A DNA stretch of 64,000 nucleotides, taken from positions 496,001 to 560,000 of the forward strand of contig JAETXT010000008.1 of the NCBI GenBank assembly GCA_019188255.1, written 5' to 3'. Positions within the stretch are counted from its first letter, which is position 1. Each line of letters starts with the position of its first letter. Below are positions 8,878 to 21,347 of the stretch, piece after piece. The notes below the pieces were generated by a model. The model saw only the letters and a list, made by a program, of their open reading frames with translations, searched no databases and was not told the DNA's origin. The stretch is from Verticillium longisporum (taxonomy: Eukaryota > Ascomycota > Sordariomycetes > Glomerellales > Plectosphaerellaceae). A program made the position numbers and the translations under genes.

Positions 8878-11775
8878 CGTTACGTCGGTTGCGATGGCTT
8901 CGGACTGGTCTAGTTCTCCAGTCACTATCCGCCTCGGGGATCAGGTCAAGATTCAGAAAACGCTCGGCCCCAGTAGGTCGCCGAACATGTGGGTCCCGCC
9001 CCGCCCCCACATCCGTGTGCCATGAGCCTCGATAGCCCCGAGTCGCTCTGCGTCAGATCCTGCATCTACCTTGCCTGACCTAGGTAGGTACCTATAATGA
9101 AATGTAACATTTACTTTTCCATTGGTATGGTGTTTGAGGTGGCTTCATCTGAGTCTAAGACTTCAACAGCCACATCCAGATACGCTAGGAAAATTAAAGC
9201 CGCCCTGTTCCCAAAGCATGGTTTTGGCTGGTTGCTCGCTTGGGTGTGGTAAAAGCAGTATGGAATCCAAGGGGAATGGCATCCCCGTGAGCACCTTTCC
9301 GTTCGTGTGTCATTCTTCAACGGGCGACGATCTGTCTTTCAGGTAGCTACCACCTGAGCATGTTTCTGCATGTCACGCGGTGCTTAGGACAGACACACTT
9401 CGCAATAGTCACTCGGATCCGAATCATCTTCCAAAAAAAAGAATGAACACAATCTAGCGTAATTTCTTTCCCAACATACATCTACGACGGTACAGCATTT
9501 CGCTGGCTCGGTCGTGCTGCCGTTCTTGGAGTGACATCAAGCATGGCTGTGTGTCAAGCATCAAGGGATTGACGCCAGCAAAGAGGCAGATCTCAAGCAA
9601 GCGAAAAGCTTGGTGGTTTTGGAACAAATCAAGCTGGATCCGAAGCGACTGGTCATATGCCTTGTTCCACCACACAATTCTTAGATCGTGACAATCAAAG
9701 ACGCCCATCGCGAGTCGTTGTTCAGCATTTGGCTACTTGAAGCGCCCTTGCGGGCTGGGGCTTGGAATTCAAGGCGTTGCTTTGATTTCCGCAGCTGAAA
9801 TTACCCTGAAGCTCATTCTCAAGGCACAAAGCAGGTGTTTGGTATCCGCATCATGTCAGTGTAGAATTGGATAGTGAATGGTGGATATACTGTCAATCAT
9901 TTAAGGGGCCATGAGAAACGTCCAGGCCGCGAAGGATGATGAAACACCAGACCCGAGGGCACCACGGCGGACTGACGGGTCTTATGATCACTTCAAACGA
10001 CATGACCCTGCCAATGGCAGCCAAAGTTGATAGCCTATGTATGAACATGACTCGAACCTGTTGACTTCGAAAACGCTTGATGCGCTCGTGCCACCCAACA
10101 CTTTCTGATCTTTTCCCTTTACAGTAACAAAACCCGTGAAGTCTTTCGCCGACCCGGCCTTCAGTTCTTACTGATACTTATTTTCCACGGAACTCATATC
10201 ATATTACACCATTGATCTCTGACGACTTTGGTCTTCGTTAGTGTCAGAAATGTGTTGATTACCAACCTCATCATGATTGCCAATATGATACGTCCGCGGA
10301 CTGAATATGGTGCCGGAACGGTCTCATTGCGTCTCCGCTCGCCGTGGTTGTGTAGCAGAGAACAACGGATTTTCCATGGTCAGAAGGGGGAGGGGCCTGA
10401 TGACAGCAGCAATGGCTTCGCTTCGGCGGAAGATGGGCTGAGAAATGTCGATCCTGCTGACAGCTCCGCATTACTCTGTCTTTCTGGTCAGCATCACGAA
10501 GCCTTCCGTGATGGCAACCAGAGTTTGCGTACATCTCGTCGCTAGATTTCTATCATCGCCTTTACATGAAAGTCTGGAATATACAGCAACTTTCATGCTC
10601 TCAGTCCGAGCGATGTTTGCCCTCAAGGCGAACAACTTGACTGCGGAAATGCTCCATAGCTCTGGTTGAATCCATGTAGTCGATGATACTGCGTGGGTTG
10701 CGATGATTTTCTATCGCATCACTTATGATGGATAAATGTCTTGGGTTTTCGTTACACAAACATCCTGCACTGAGTTCCTCACCGTCGGTCCATGACGATC
10801 AGGCTGACAGGGTCCATACTCATCACTTCTTTACGGTAGCATGGATCTTGGGGCATGTCTGGGTCTTTGTGTATCAGTCACTCGACCTGAAGTCCAAGCT
10901 CTTTAGTGGCCTCATAACGGAGCGCTTCTCCGATGCCGACAAAGCTTTCAATACGCGTCCACGTCACTGATGCTAGATATTGACAAAAGGCTACTGTTAC
11001 GTGTCTGGTGCGCGTTCATCATCATGTCTGAGATACAACGCAGGTACGTGACGTAAATTTCTGTCTGTCTTAAGAAGAGGACTTCAAGAAGGAACAATAA
11101 TTGCTGAACAACGCCCTGACCCGAAGCATGCCAGGTGACCTCTAAGCGCCACGCCAAGGCCCCCCTTTTTGATGTCACATTGCGGTAAAACCTGGCGAGA
11201 AGCTCCATCACAACGCCGCGGTGGGGGACTGGTCGCTCAAGAAGACTGACAGGGATGTGATACGTGCCCCCTCGATATTTGCTCTCGAGCAGGCGGCTTT
11301 ACTAAGTTGTTTGGTGTTGGGATACAGCCAGCGGCGTCTCAGTCCCGATTTGCCCAAGGATTCGTCCACATGCTACACTGCGGCTCCACTACGACACCTG
11401 TTGTTGCGAGCTTTTGATTCTCTTGGTTTTACTCTCAGCTTCTCCTTTCCTCGCGTTCGAAAACGAAGATCAGGGTTTCACTTCACATCATTTAGGCGCT
11501 CGCCATTAGTATCAGGCTCTGCTGGCTCAGAGCAATATTTTCTCTCCCTCCAGCATAGCTCACATTGATTCCAATCTGACTTCTTTCGCATCCTCGTTAT
11601 CTTCCCACCCTCAAATTTTATATGGTCAGCAACGGAAGTACTCTGTCATTCTTTTGCGCAGCGACGACGACAGCCCCTAGAAAACCCTCACGCTTTAGTG
11701 TCAAACGACCTGTGGGCACCTGTATTGCTGGTCAAGAAGTCTTTGAACACGGACACCAGTAGCGCAGCAGTCGAC
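8878..11775. other. Long gene-poor interval upstream of NoxB
   Basis: Nearly 2.9 kb without a convincing gene. Short frames, for example at 9454-9708 minus and 10228-10545 plus, lack recognisable motifs or consistent splicing. A palindromic ctaggtaggtacc motif lies near 9080. The last 400 bases are C/T-rich and probably hold the NoxB promoter and a long 5' leader. Confidence 0.5.
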
Positions 11776-13658
11776 ATGCCCCTCATCAATCTTTCGTTAA
11801 TCAAGAAGCAATTTGTTGCCGAAAAGTTAACCTTCCATGTCATCTTCTGGGGCCTGCATTGGGGTGTCTTCGCGTACGGCTGGTGCGTTACTTTCCGAAC
11901 AGCGTGAGCTTATGGCAGCGATTAGCTGATGACGCATTTGTTTAGGTACGCTCAAGCGAACGAGCCCCGACTAGCACCCTTGAATGCTCTTCGATTCTCG
12001 GTGTGGACATCTCGCGGCGCTGGGCTGGTCCTTTCGTTCGACGGGATGCTTATTTTGCTTCCCGTATGCCGCACCCTCATGAGATGGATCAGGCCTAAGT
12101 TGCGATGGCTGCCTTTGGACGAGAACCTGTGGTTTCACAGACAGTTGGCATATGCTATGCTTTTCTTCACGCTTCTGCACACGGGAGCTCATTATATCAA
12201 GTGGGTGATTCCAAACCGGAGTGATACTGATCATGATAGCTCATCGAGATTTAACTAGCTTTTTCAACGTTGAACGCCTCCAGCTCCGCCCTCAGACCGC
12301 TATACAAATTCACTATACCGAGGCCGGTGGTATCACTGGTCATGTTATGTTGTTTTGCATGGTTATGATTTATACCACTGCGCATAATCGCATCCGTCAG
12401 CAGTCTTTCGAGACTTTTTGGTATACGCACCATCTCTTCATTCCCTTTTTCCTTGGATTATACACCCACACCGTTGGCTGTTTCATTCGGGATACCGCGC
12501 AACCTCTTTCACCATTCGCGAAGGACTACTACAAGCACTGCATTGGGTACCTTGGTTGGAAATGGGAACTCTGGACAGGTGGCTTGTATGTGATCGAACG
12601 TATCTACCGTGAGGTTCGCGCTCGCCGCACCACTGAAATCACCCGTGTAATCCGTCACCCCTATGGTATGTCGCCCAGTCCATTTCGTTTCGGCATCACT
12701 AATGACTCGACAGACGTCATCGAGCTTCAGTTCAACAAGCCATCATTCAGATATAAGGCTGGCCAATGGCTGTTCCTACAGGTGCCGTCAATCTCCAAAT
12801 ACCAATGGCACCCCTTCACGATCACCTCATGCCCGCACGACCCCTATGTCTCGATCCACGTTCGTCAGGTTGGCGACTTTACTTACTCTTTGGGTGATGC
12901 CGTTGGCGTCGGGTCTGGCTCCTCACAGTCGAAGCTGTTGGAGGACAACGACCCGTTGGCGCTTTTCGAGGTCGTCCTACAAATGGGGCAACAAATGCCG
13001 AGCGTGCGCATCGATGGTCCCTACGGTGCTCCTGCGGAGGACGTCTTTGATAACGAAATTGCTGTACTCATAGGCATGGGTATCGGCGTGACTCCATGGG
13101 CATCTGTCCTCAAGAACATATGGCACCTGCGTCAAGGTCCCAACCCTCCGACACGTCTTCGGCGGATCGATTTTGTCTGGGTTTGCAAGGACACTGGGGC
13201 TTTTGAATGGTTCCATAACCTCTTGTCCTCGCTGGAGACACAGTCAGCCGAAGCCGCCAGCCGACCTGATGGCTCTGGATTCCTCAACATTCATACATAC
13301 CTCACGCAACGATTGGACATGGACACGACACAAAATATCATCCTCAATTCTGTTGGTGCCAAGCTCGATCCTCTTACTGAGCTCAAAACACGCACCAACT
13401 TTGGCCGGCCCAACTTTGACTCGCTGCTCTCTGACGTGCGGGATGGTGTGTTTGACCGTACCTACCCGAACGGCCTCGAGGGCAGAACGACAGTCGGTGT
13501 GTACTTTTGTGGACCGTCAGCAGCCGGTAAGAGATGAAGGATACCTATTGCTACTGATAGCATTACTGACCACTTTGACAGCTCGTGAGATCAAGGCGAC
13601 TTGCAAGAACGTGACGGTGCCCGAAGTCAACTTTCGCTTCTGGAAGGAACACTTCTAA
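11776..13658 (+). CDS. noxB: NADPH oxidase, NoxB (Nox2) type
   Basis: Five exons, 11776-11882, 11946-12200, 12259-12665, 12714-13526 and 13582-13658, 552 residues. The N-terminal half is the ferric-reductase-like membrane domain with heme-bearing helices (LDENLWFHRQLAYAMLFFTL, GGITGHVMLFCM, FETFWYTHHLFIPFF). Then come the FAD site HPFTITS (289-295), the DGPYGAP loop and the NADPH site GMGIGVTPWA (376-385), ending in the typical FRFWKEHF. There is no EF hand, which excludes NoxC. PLDENLWFHRQ and the LLSSLE...AEAA segment fit NoxB rather than NoxA. In ascomycetes the enzyme makes superoxide with NoxR and Rac for ascospore germination and, in pathogens, penetration. The third intron is 48 bases and frame-neutral, so a reader could miss it. 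Confidence 0.95.
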
Positions 13659-14853
13659 GTACCCCTGCTTGGAATTTCGCAAGAACGGGATGGCCTTGGC
13701 TTGCATAGCGTTGATACCGTCTGCGACTGGTTTCTAGCCGGAGACCCATTAGAATTTCGGGCTTTCATAGACGACGTTTTACACACATCATCTCATGTCA
13801 TCTCATGGCAAATCACGCGCGGTCTTGGCCTCTGTTAAGACTACTTCATGTAGGGTCTGTATACTGGAGAGTGACGAGAACGTTGCCGGCAAAAGTAGCT
13901 CGACTTGTATGAATACGAAATGTCGGACGAGTCAACGTGCCCAACCGAGATTGCGAACCGAGTTTCAATGATGGCAAGAAGTGCAAGAAAAATGCTTTGT
14001 AGATTGCTGTTTTGAGCACTCTAGCAATGTATTGCAACATAGACACCCGACTAGTTCGTGGCGCGATGACATGAGCATGGTGACCTCGCGCAGGAGTTCT
14101 ACTCTGTCATGCACCAGGCTGTATGTAACCCTTGGCAGATATGATATTGTCCTTGTGGCTTCCAAGCGATGCCTTGATTGCAATGAACCATTCGTCATCA
14201 GGGCGTCTCCATACTTGGGCTAACTGGGTCGCGTTGGCCGCGTAGCTTTAAGCTCCGACTGTCACCGGAAGTTAGGCCTCGTACCCCACAACCATACCAT
14301 GAGTGAATGATTTTAGCCCCTGTATTCTCCCCTCAAACCATCTAACCCCCCTGTAAGCTAGTACTCATCAAAGCTAGCCCGGCGTTTAAATCATAGTCTC
14401 GGGCGTGCGCAGTTTGCTCCACATTAAGCGCGCGCGGTACTTGAACTTCACCTGCTGAAAGGAGACCAACAACAAGATCCCTTCTCCGGATTAGCACGCA
14501 ACAGCCGACACCAGGATTAACCCACTGGCTGGGATGCCCAATTTGCAAGATTGAGAATTAGTCAGAATCGTAATCATACTTGATTAATCACACGGGAAAA
14601 GCTCCTCGATTCTCATTAGTACCCCTCGCTTGGGGATCGGTTACGACCGCGACGAGGATGGCAGCAGGGCCAGTACAATCTCAATATCAGTTGGAGGTGA
14701 CAAACTACAATCAGCTCATAGTCAGGCGTGACTCTGTGCTTGGTTTGACCAGATGATAAGAAGGAGTCTCCCCGCACCGATACAAATGCCCAGCGCAGAC
14801 TGACACGCTTGCTATCTACACCGGACCAGTCACGAGCTTCGCAAAGCAAAACC
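13659..14853. other. Intergenic region
   Basis: Nothing recognisable on either strand; it holds the noxB 3' flank and the upstream region of the next gene. Confidence 0.5.
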
Positions 14854-16983
14854 ATGCATTGGACTTTTAGCCTCGCTTTGGCCACCTTAGGCCAGGCTTA
14901 TGGGTGCTGTACCCCAAAGCGTGGCGTTGATGCTTCAGCCTCAAGCCCGCTCACGGCGCAAACCCTCCTGAGTCGAGGTATCGAGGCGCTCGGAGGGTCG
15001 GAAAACATGGCCAACATCACAACGTTGACATACGTAGGCGGAGAGTAATTACATCCATTCAAATCGGAGTCAGGGGCGCGCAAGCTTACGAATTACATAG
15101 TATATACCGAACGAGGTCAATGCTGGAAAGCTACGACCTCGTTGGTGTTGACATACCCTTCTCGACAATCGGCAACCAGAATGTTTCCTTCTCGTATGAC
15201 GGCTCGTCCATCAAACAGAGAATCGAGAGAAACCATCAATTGGGTCGTGAGTCCAGCCACTCGGATATGATGTGGGCGTTTTCTCACCATTTCTTAGCGT
15301 ATTGGGGCTTTGCTCGAGCCGCACTCCAGCCAATGGACTTTACTCTAGTCGTGCATGGAGGCAATCAGGGGTTCGCTTCGGTTGTCGAGGGCGGCGCCTC
15401 TCTCTTTGCCCCTGGAGCACCGGCGTCAGGGTTCACAGATGGTAAGAAATCGCTACGATGACTTCATGAGACTGCTGGAGCACCCGTTTGACATTTCCAG
15501 GTCTTCTGGCATCCTACCTCATTCGTGAGGCGCACAGGTTGTCGCCTATGTTGTTGCTCGAGGTAAGTTTAAGTTATTCCCTGGCCAAGCAATCGCATCC
15601 ACAAAGGCTTACAACCGCAGATGCTGTCAAACAATCAATTGTCTCTTCGACGGGAGAAGATAGATACACACACATCTTTGCCTGCAGGTAAGCACCATTT
15701 CTAGGCCCCTGATCGTGTTCAGGAGATCGCGCGCTGACTATCCAAGTTTACGATGCTGTTCTCGGTCTATCGGTCATTTTTGATCCCGCAACTAACTTGC
15801 CTTACATTGTTCGCTCGTACGAGAACCATGGAGTGATTGGCAAATCGACGCAGGACTTGGTCCTCCAGCATTATACTGCTGTTAATAACGTCATGTTCCC
15901 AACACGTTTCAAGTCTGTTTACAACGATCAAAATGTCATCGCAGACTTTACAGTTCGGGAAGTACACATCAACAGTGTGGCCAGCACCGCCTTTGAAGTC
16001 ACCGGCGATCGCAGGCCGGAGAATGTGCCCACCAACAGTTCTCTGTATAGCTCTACGGAGGTCGGAGAGTTCTTCGAGAGTGCTGTCTGGAGTGGAGAGT
16101 ATCGTGGAACATTTGCGAATATCAAGGCGACGAATCCATCTCCCGACCTTCCGGGGCTCTGGCTGCTGGTCGTTGAGGATGCCAACCTCTATCGACAGAT
16201 TGTGTATGAGCTCGACGATTATGTTGTCGTGGCTGATTGCCCGCCACACCAGAGCTTGCTGGTAATCCGCTGGGTCAAGGAGAAGCTTCGAAAGCCTATC
16301 AAATATGTCTGGGTAAGTCGCGGGTGACCTCTCCTGATGCGATCGAGACACTGACGGCATCACAGCCCTCGCATCATCACCATGACCACATCTGGGGCAT
16401 CACAGACTATGTCAAGGCTGGAGCCAAGGTCCTCACCGTCGATATCGCGCGCGACTACTACTCTGCCATTCCTCGTGACAAGTTTGTTACGTATAGGTAA
16501 GTCGCCGGTTTCCGTCAGTTGAGTTTCTCAGGATCCGAGTTCTAAGATATTGGCCCCACAGCACAAAGAAGCCGTTTATGCTCCGGGACAAGAAGATGCA
16601 GGTGGCTTTTGTGCACATGAAGGAATCCACCCACGCCGCGGACTACTCGTACGCTTTGGCAACGTCGCGATGCCCTACAGCCAAGAGCCCTGCTGTGCTA
16701 TTCAATGCGGACGACTACAACCCCATCGCGGGCCTTGAAACCGGCGACCAGGCTACTCTCAGGGTTGCTCTTGGTGCTTTGGCCAACGACGGTGTTCCTA
16801 AGGGCGTGATGTAAGTCCCAACAGTACCTCGCCGAAGCTCGGCGAACAATCTGCTTACTGACTCTTCCTAGTTGGCAACCCGCGCATGGCGATTCCGTGC
16901 CTCTCCCGACCCTGGCGAATGCTACGGGTTACATGTACCCAGAACTCACAACTGTGGATTTTGCCTTTTTGCAGAAATGCTAG
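14854..16983 (+). CDS. Secreted metallo-beta-lactamase-fold hydrolase
   Basis: Eight exons: 14854-15044, 15101-15441, 15501-15562, 15621-15687, 15723-16312, 16366-16496, 16562-16810 and 16872-16983. All are in phase and give 580 residues. MHWTFSLALATLGQAYG is a signal peptide. The N-terminal 280 residues carry an outer-membrane-lipoprotein-like region (NVSFSYDGSS, VYDAVLG, FPTRFKSVYN). The lactamase-type domain follows, with the zinc motif in PSHHHHDHIWGITDYV, at the start of exon 6, fitting H-x-H-x-D-H. A further candidate ligand is the His in WQPAHGDSVP near the C-terminus. The family includes lactonases, arylsulfatases and phosphoesterases; the substrate cannot be inferred. Secretion is clear from the leader. 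Confidence 0.82.
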
Positions 16984-17530
16984 ATATTCAACGTGTGACT
17001 TGCGCAATTCGGGCTTAACGTTATGCTTCAGAAGGAGATTTGATCCTGTCTCTTGACTTGCCAATCGAACAAGGCATTTCTTGAGTCTGGCAGAGACGCT
17101 GCCTCGTGGGGGAGGGTACGCTGGCAGGGCATCTATAGTCTCACCACCCTACTTCGGAGTAATACACACGGTTTGAATGACTGCAGTAGCCTCGGCTGCT
17201 ATTCTGCGTAAAAAAAAATAATCCTTATTTTGAGCCTCCGCCCCAGTGATCAGCATTGACTTTGCCGCACCCTCTGATCCACATACGTCGGCTGACTAAT
17301 GTGGCCTATCCCGGCGGCCAGCGACCACTCTCTTGCTCTTGATGGCTGCCGATACCCCGCCATCCACCACGGGGCACATTTTGCTCGACCTCCAAAACTT
17401 CACCGTGCTCCGATTCGTGACTCAGGTGGACGAAGACGACGGTAATCCACGATTCTCCGAACACCAAGACTGGCCACCGAACCTCGAGGTCTTTTACACC
17501 CGCATTGACATTCTCCATACATTACCCGCC
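16984..17530. other. Intergenic region upstream of leucyl-tRNA synthetase
   Basis: No separate gene. An in-frame ATG at 17342 with no stop before 17531 leaves open an N-terminal extension of the synthetase. Confidence 0.45.
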
Positions 17531-20500
17531 ATGGCGACGGCCGACCCCGCCAAGGAAATGGAGAATCTCCAGATCTCCAAGACCAAGGAGCTCAAGGGCA
17601 CCGAGAAGCGCGACACACTCATTGCGATTGAGAAGAAATACCAGCAGCAGTGGGCCGACAGCAAGATTTTCGAGATTGATGCCCCCTCGATTGAGGAATA
17701 CCCCCTCGACTCCATATCCGCCGAAGAGCTGCGCGAGAAGCACCCCAAATGGTAGCACCACCAGTCCCGCAGACGACGATTAGGTACTGACTGGTCCAGG
17801 TTCGGCTGCATCGCATACAGCTACGTCAATGGAAAACTTCACGCCGGTCACGTCTTCTCCCAGAGCAAGGTCGAGTTTGGTGCTGGTGTACGTCTCTCGG
17901 ACCCGACGGCAAGAGTCCTGCTAAATCATCACAGACCGCGCGCATGTCTGGCAAGCGCGCCCTGTTCCCCATGGGTTGGCACGCGACCGGTATGCCCATT
18001 CCTGCCGTTGCCGACAAGCTGAAGTACGAGATTGAAAAGTTTGGCCGCGGCTTTGAGGGATACAAGGAAGAGGAGGAAGAGGCTGAGGAGCCGGCGCCGG
18101 TGACCACTGTGAAGCGCGACGATGTCACCAAATTCACCACCAAGAAGAGCAAGGCCACGGCCAAGACGGCCAAGGCCAAGTACCAGGTGCGTGAGATAGG
18201 CCGTGGTGCTATGGACTCTCTGCTGACAGTTGCAGTTCCAAATCATGCAGTCCATGGGCATCCCCACTGAACAGATTCATCTCTTTGCCGACGCCCAGTA
18301 CTGGCTCACCTTCTTCCCCCACCTCGGCCAGCAGGACGTCACCAGCTTGGGCTTCCGCGTTGATTGGCGCAGGTCCTTCATCACGACCGACATCAACCCC
18401 TACTATGACGCCTTCATCAGGTGGCAGATGAACCGCCTCAAGGAGCTCGGCAAGATCAAGTTTGGCAAGCGTTACACCGTCTACTACATCAAGGATGGCC
18501 AGCCCTGCATGGACCACGACCGATCCGAGGGCGAGGGTGTCGGTCCTCAAGAGTACACTGGTCTCAAGATGAAGGTCCTCGAATGGGCCCCCAAGGCCAA
18601 GGAGGCTCTCGAGAGCAAGCTTCCGGCCGATGCCAGCGTCTACCTCATCCCCGCCACCCTCCGCCCCGAGACCATGTACGGACAGTGCGCTCTCTTCGTG
18701 TCGCCAAAGATCAACTACGGCATCTTCAAGGCCTCCGACAAGGAGTACTACCTCGTCACGCACCGGTATGTTTGCGTCCTCTTCACGTACCGAAGCCGAT
18801 AGAATGCTGACATCGCTAGCGCCTCGCGAAGCATGGCCTACCAGGGTGTCTTTGCCAAGGAGGGTGAGATCGAGCACCTCACCGACATCTCCGGTGCTGA
18901 TGTTGTTGGCTCCCTCGTCAATGCGCCCCTCTCTGTCCACTCTGAGGGCGTCCGCGTCTTGCCCATGGACACCATCCTGCCTTCCAAGGGCACGGGCGTT
19001 GTGAGCTGCGTTCCCTCCGACAGCCCTGCGGACTGGATCACCCTGATGGACCTCCGTAAGAAGGCGGCGTACTACGGCATCGAGCAGGCGTGGGCCGAGC
19101 TCGACGTCGTGCCCGTCATTGATACCCCCATGGGTGATCTTATTGCCAAGAGTCTCTGCGAGCAGCTCAAGATCGGCTCTCCCAAGGATACCGTTCAGCT
19201 CGAGAAGGCCAAGGACACGGCGTACACTGAAGGGTGAGTTTGCTTCCACGGCGGCCGCATATCGACATGACTGACAGACGCAGCTTCTACAAGGGCACCA
19301 TGAAGGTGGGCGACTACAAGGGTGAGGCTGTGGAGACTGCCAAGCCCAAGGTGCGAAAGCAGCTCATCGACGGCGGACTCGCCTTTGTCTACTCGGAGCC
19401 CGAGCGCAAGGTCATCAGTCGTTCTGCCGACGAGTGTATCGTCGCCCTGATGGACCAGTGGTACCTCGACTACGGTGAGCCTACCTGGAGAGACCAGGCG
19501 CTCGAGTGGGTTGCCAACGCCGACGGCAAGGGACTCGAGACCTTTGGCAACGAGACGAGGAACGCATTCGAGGGTGTCCTGAACTGGCTGAACCAGTGGG
19601 CGTGCGCAAGGAGTTACGGCCTCGGCACCAAGCTGCCCTTCGACCCCAAGTTCGTCGTGGAGTCGCTCAGCGACAGCACCATCTACATGGCCTACTACAC
19701 CATCTGCCACTTCCTCCACGCAGATATATACGGCAAGGAGCCCGGAACGCTCAACGTCTCGGCCGACCAAATGACCGATGACGTGTGGGACGCCATCTTC
19801 TGCCGGCGCGAGCTCGATGACGAGGTCATCAATGCGTCGGGCATTTCGAAGGAGTCTCTGCAGACGATGAAGCGCTCTTTCGAGTACTTCTACCCTCTTG
19901 ATCTGCGATCCAGCGGAAAGGACCTCATCGGCAACCATCTCAGTGAGTAATATTGTGCCCGCAGATAAGAGAGTAAGCTAACAGTGCAGCCTTTTTCCTG
20001 TACATCCACATTGCCATCTTCCCTAAGAAGTACTGGCCCCGCGCCATCCGCACCAACGGCCATCTCCTGCTGAACGGCGAGAAGATGAGCAAATCGACAG
20101 GCAACTTCATGACCCTCGAGGACATGGCCAAGAAGTACGGCGCTGACGCGTCGCGTATCGGTCTCGCCGATGCCGGTGACACGATGGGCGACAGCAACTT
20201 TGAGGAGGACGTTGCGAACCAGGCAATTCTGCGTCTGCACACGGCGCGTGGTATGTGATCGACCTCGTCTTCAAAGGAAGATGCATTGCTGACACGTACA
20301 GACTGGTGCGAGGAGACGGTCAAGAACAAGAGCGAGCTGCGCACGGGCGAGTACAACTACTTTGACGAGATCTTCAACAACGACCTGAATGCGCTTGCCA
20401 AGGAGACGATTGCGCAGTACAGTAAGTGGTAGTCCGGTCTTGACGATGGAGGATGGCAACGGCTGACATGGACCCAGAGGAAACTTCCTACAAGCTGGCG

Positions 20501-21347
20501 CTCAAGGCTGGTTTCTACGAGTGAGTCAATCCTCCATTCCATCATGCAACAGGCATGTTGCGGACTTGGAAATGCTGACTTGACAAGCCTCAACAACGCC
20601 CTCTCGTTCTACCGCGAGAGCACGGCCAGCTCCAAGATGCACGTGGACCTGGCGATCCGGTTCGTCGAGCTGCAGTGCCTGCTGATCGCCGTCATCGCGC
20701 CTCACTGGGCGGATTCCGTGTGGCAGGAGATCCTTCAGAAGCCGCAGTCGATCCAGCTCGAGCTGTTCCCCGAGGTGCCGGAGACGGACGCCTCGCTGAC
20801 GGCGGCGCGCAAGTACATTGCCAGCACGGCGTCGAGCGTCAACTCGGCCGAGTCGCTGCAGATGCGCAAGAAGGCCAAGGGCAAGGAGGTGGCGTTCGAC
20901 CCGAAGAAGGCCAAGAAGCTGACGATCACGATGAACGAGAAATTCCCCGCGTACCAGGAGCAGCTGACGACGCTGCTCAAGTCCATGTGGGACCCGGCGA
21001 CAAAGTCGGTGGACGACAAGGCGCTCAACAGCAAGATCCCCAAGGCGGACATGAAGAAGGGCATGCCGTTTGTGCAGGCGCTGAAGAAGCGCCTCCAGGC
21101 GGGCGAGGCCGAGGCCGACGTGTTCGAGCGCAAGCTCGCGTTCGACGAGACCAAGGTGCTGCTGTCCATGGTGGACTACCTCAAGCGCAGCGCGAACCTG
21201 GCCGAGGTGCAGATCATCAAGGCACAGGAGGGCGGCAACGGCACGGACGTGGTGACGGAGGCGGCCATCGACAAGGCGGCTATGCCGGCCAACGCCGAGA
21301 GCGCGCTGCCAGGAAGCCCGGCGTTCCTGTTCGCCAACGTCGAGTGA
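17531..21347 (+). CDS. CDC60: Leucyl-tRNA synthetase, cytosolic
   Basis: Ten exons: 17531-17751, 17800-17887, 17935-18186, 18236-18765, 18820-19233, 19284-19942, 19990-20250, 20302-20421, 20478-20520 and 20588-21347. They give 1115 residues, normal for the eukaryotic cytosolic enzyme. The class I signature HAGH is at 88-91 and KMSKS at 753-757. The editing domain (ATLRPETMYG, GTGVVSCVPSDSPADW) lies between them, with the anticodon-binding and C-terminal extension regions after. A Lys/Glu-rich insert (EEEEEAEEP) follows the HIGH half of the active site. It charges tRNA-Leu with leucine; one tRNA-Leu gene lies later in this window. The start at 17531 has a good context; an upstream in-frame ATG would add 63 residues. 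Confidence 0.97.

Noticed and set aside
9454..9708. Minus-strand frame of 84 residues with protein-like composition
   Set aside because: No family resemblance, no neighbouring exon, and poor start context; not enough to call a gene.
12666..12713. Reading straight through this in-frame 48-base segment of noxB
   Set aside because: It has a gtatgt donor and cag acceptor, and removing it restores the family text HPYDVIELQFNKP.
18209..19938. Long minus-strand frames within leucyl-tRNA synthetase
   Set aside because: Antisense shadows of strongly codon-biased exons; no independent motifs.
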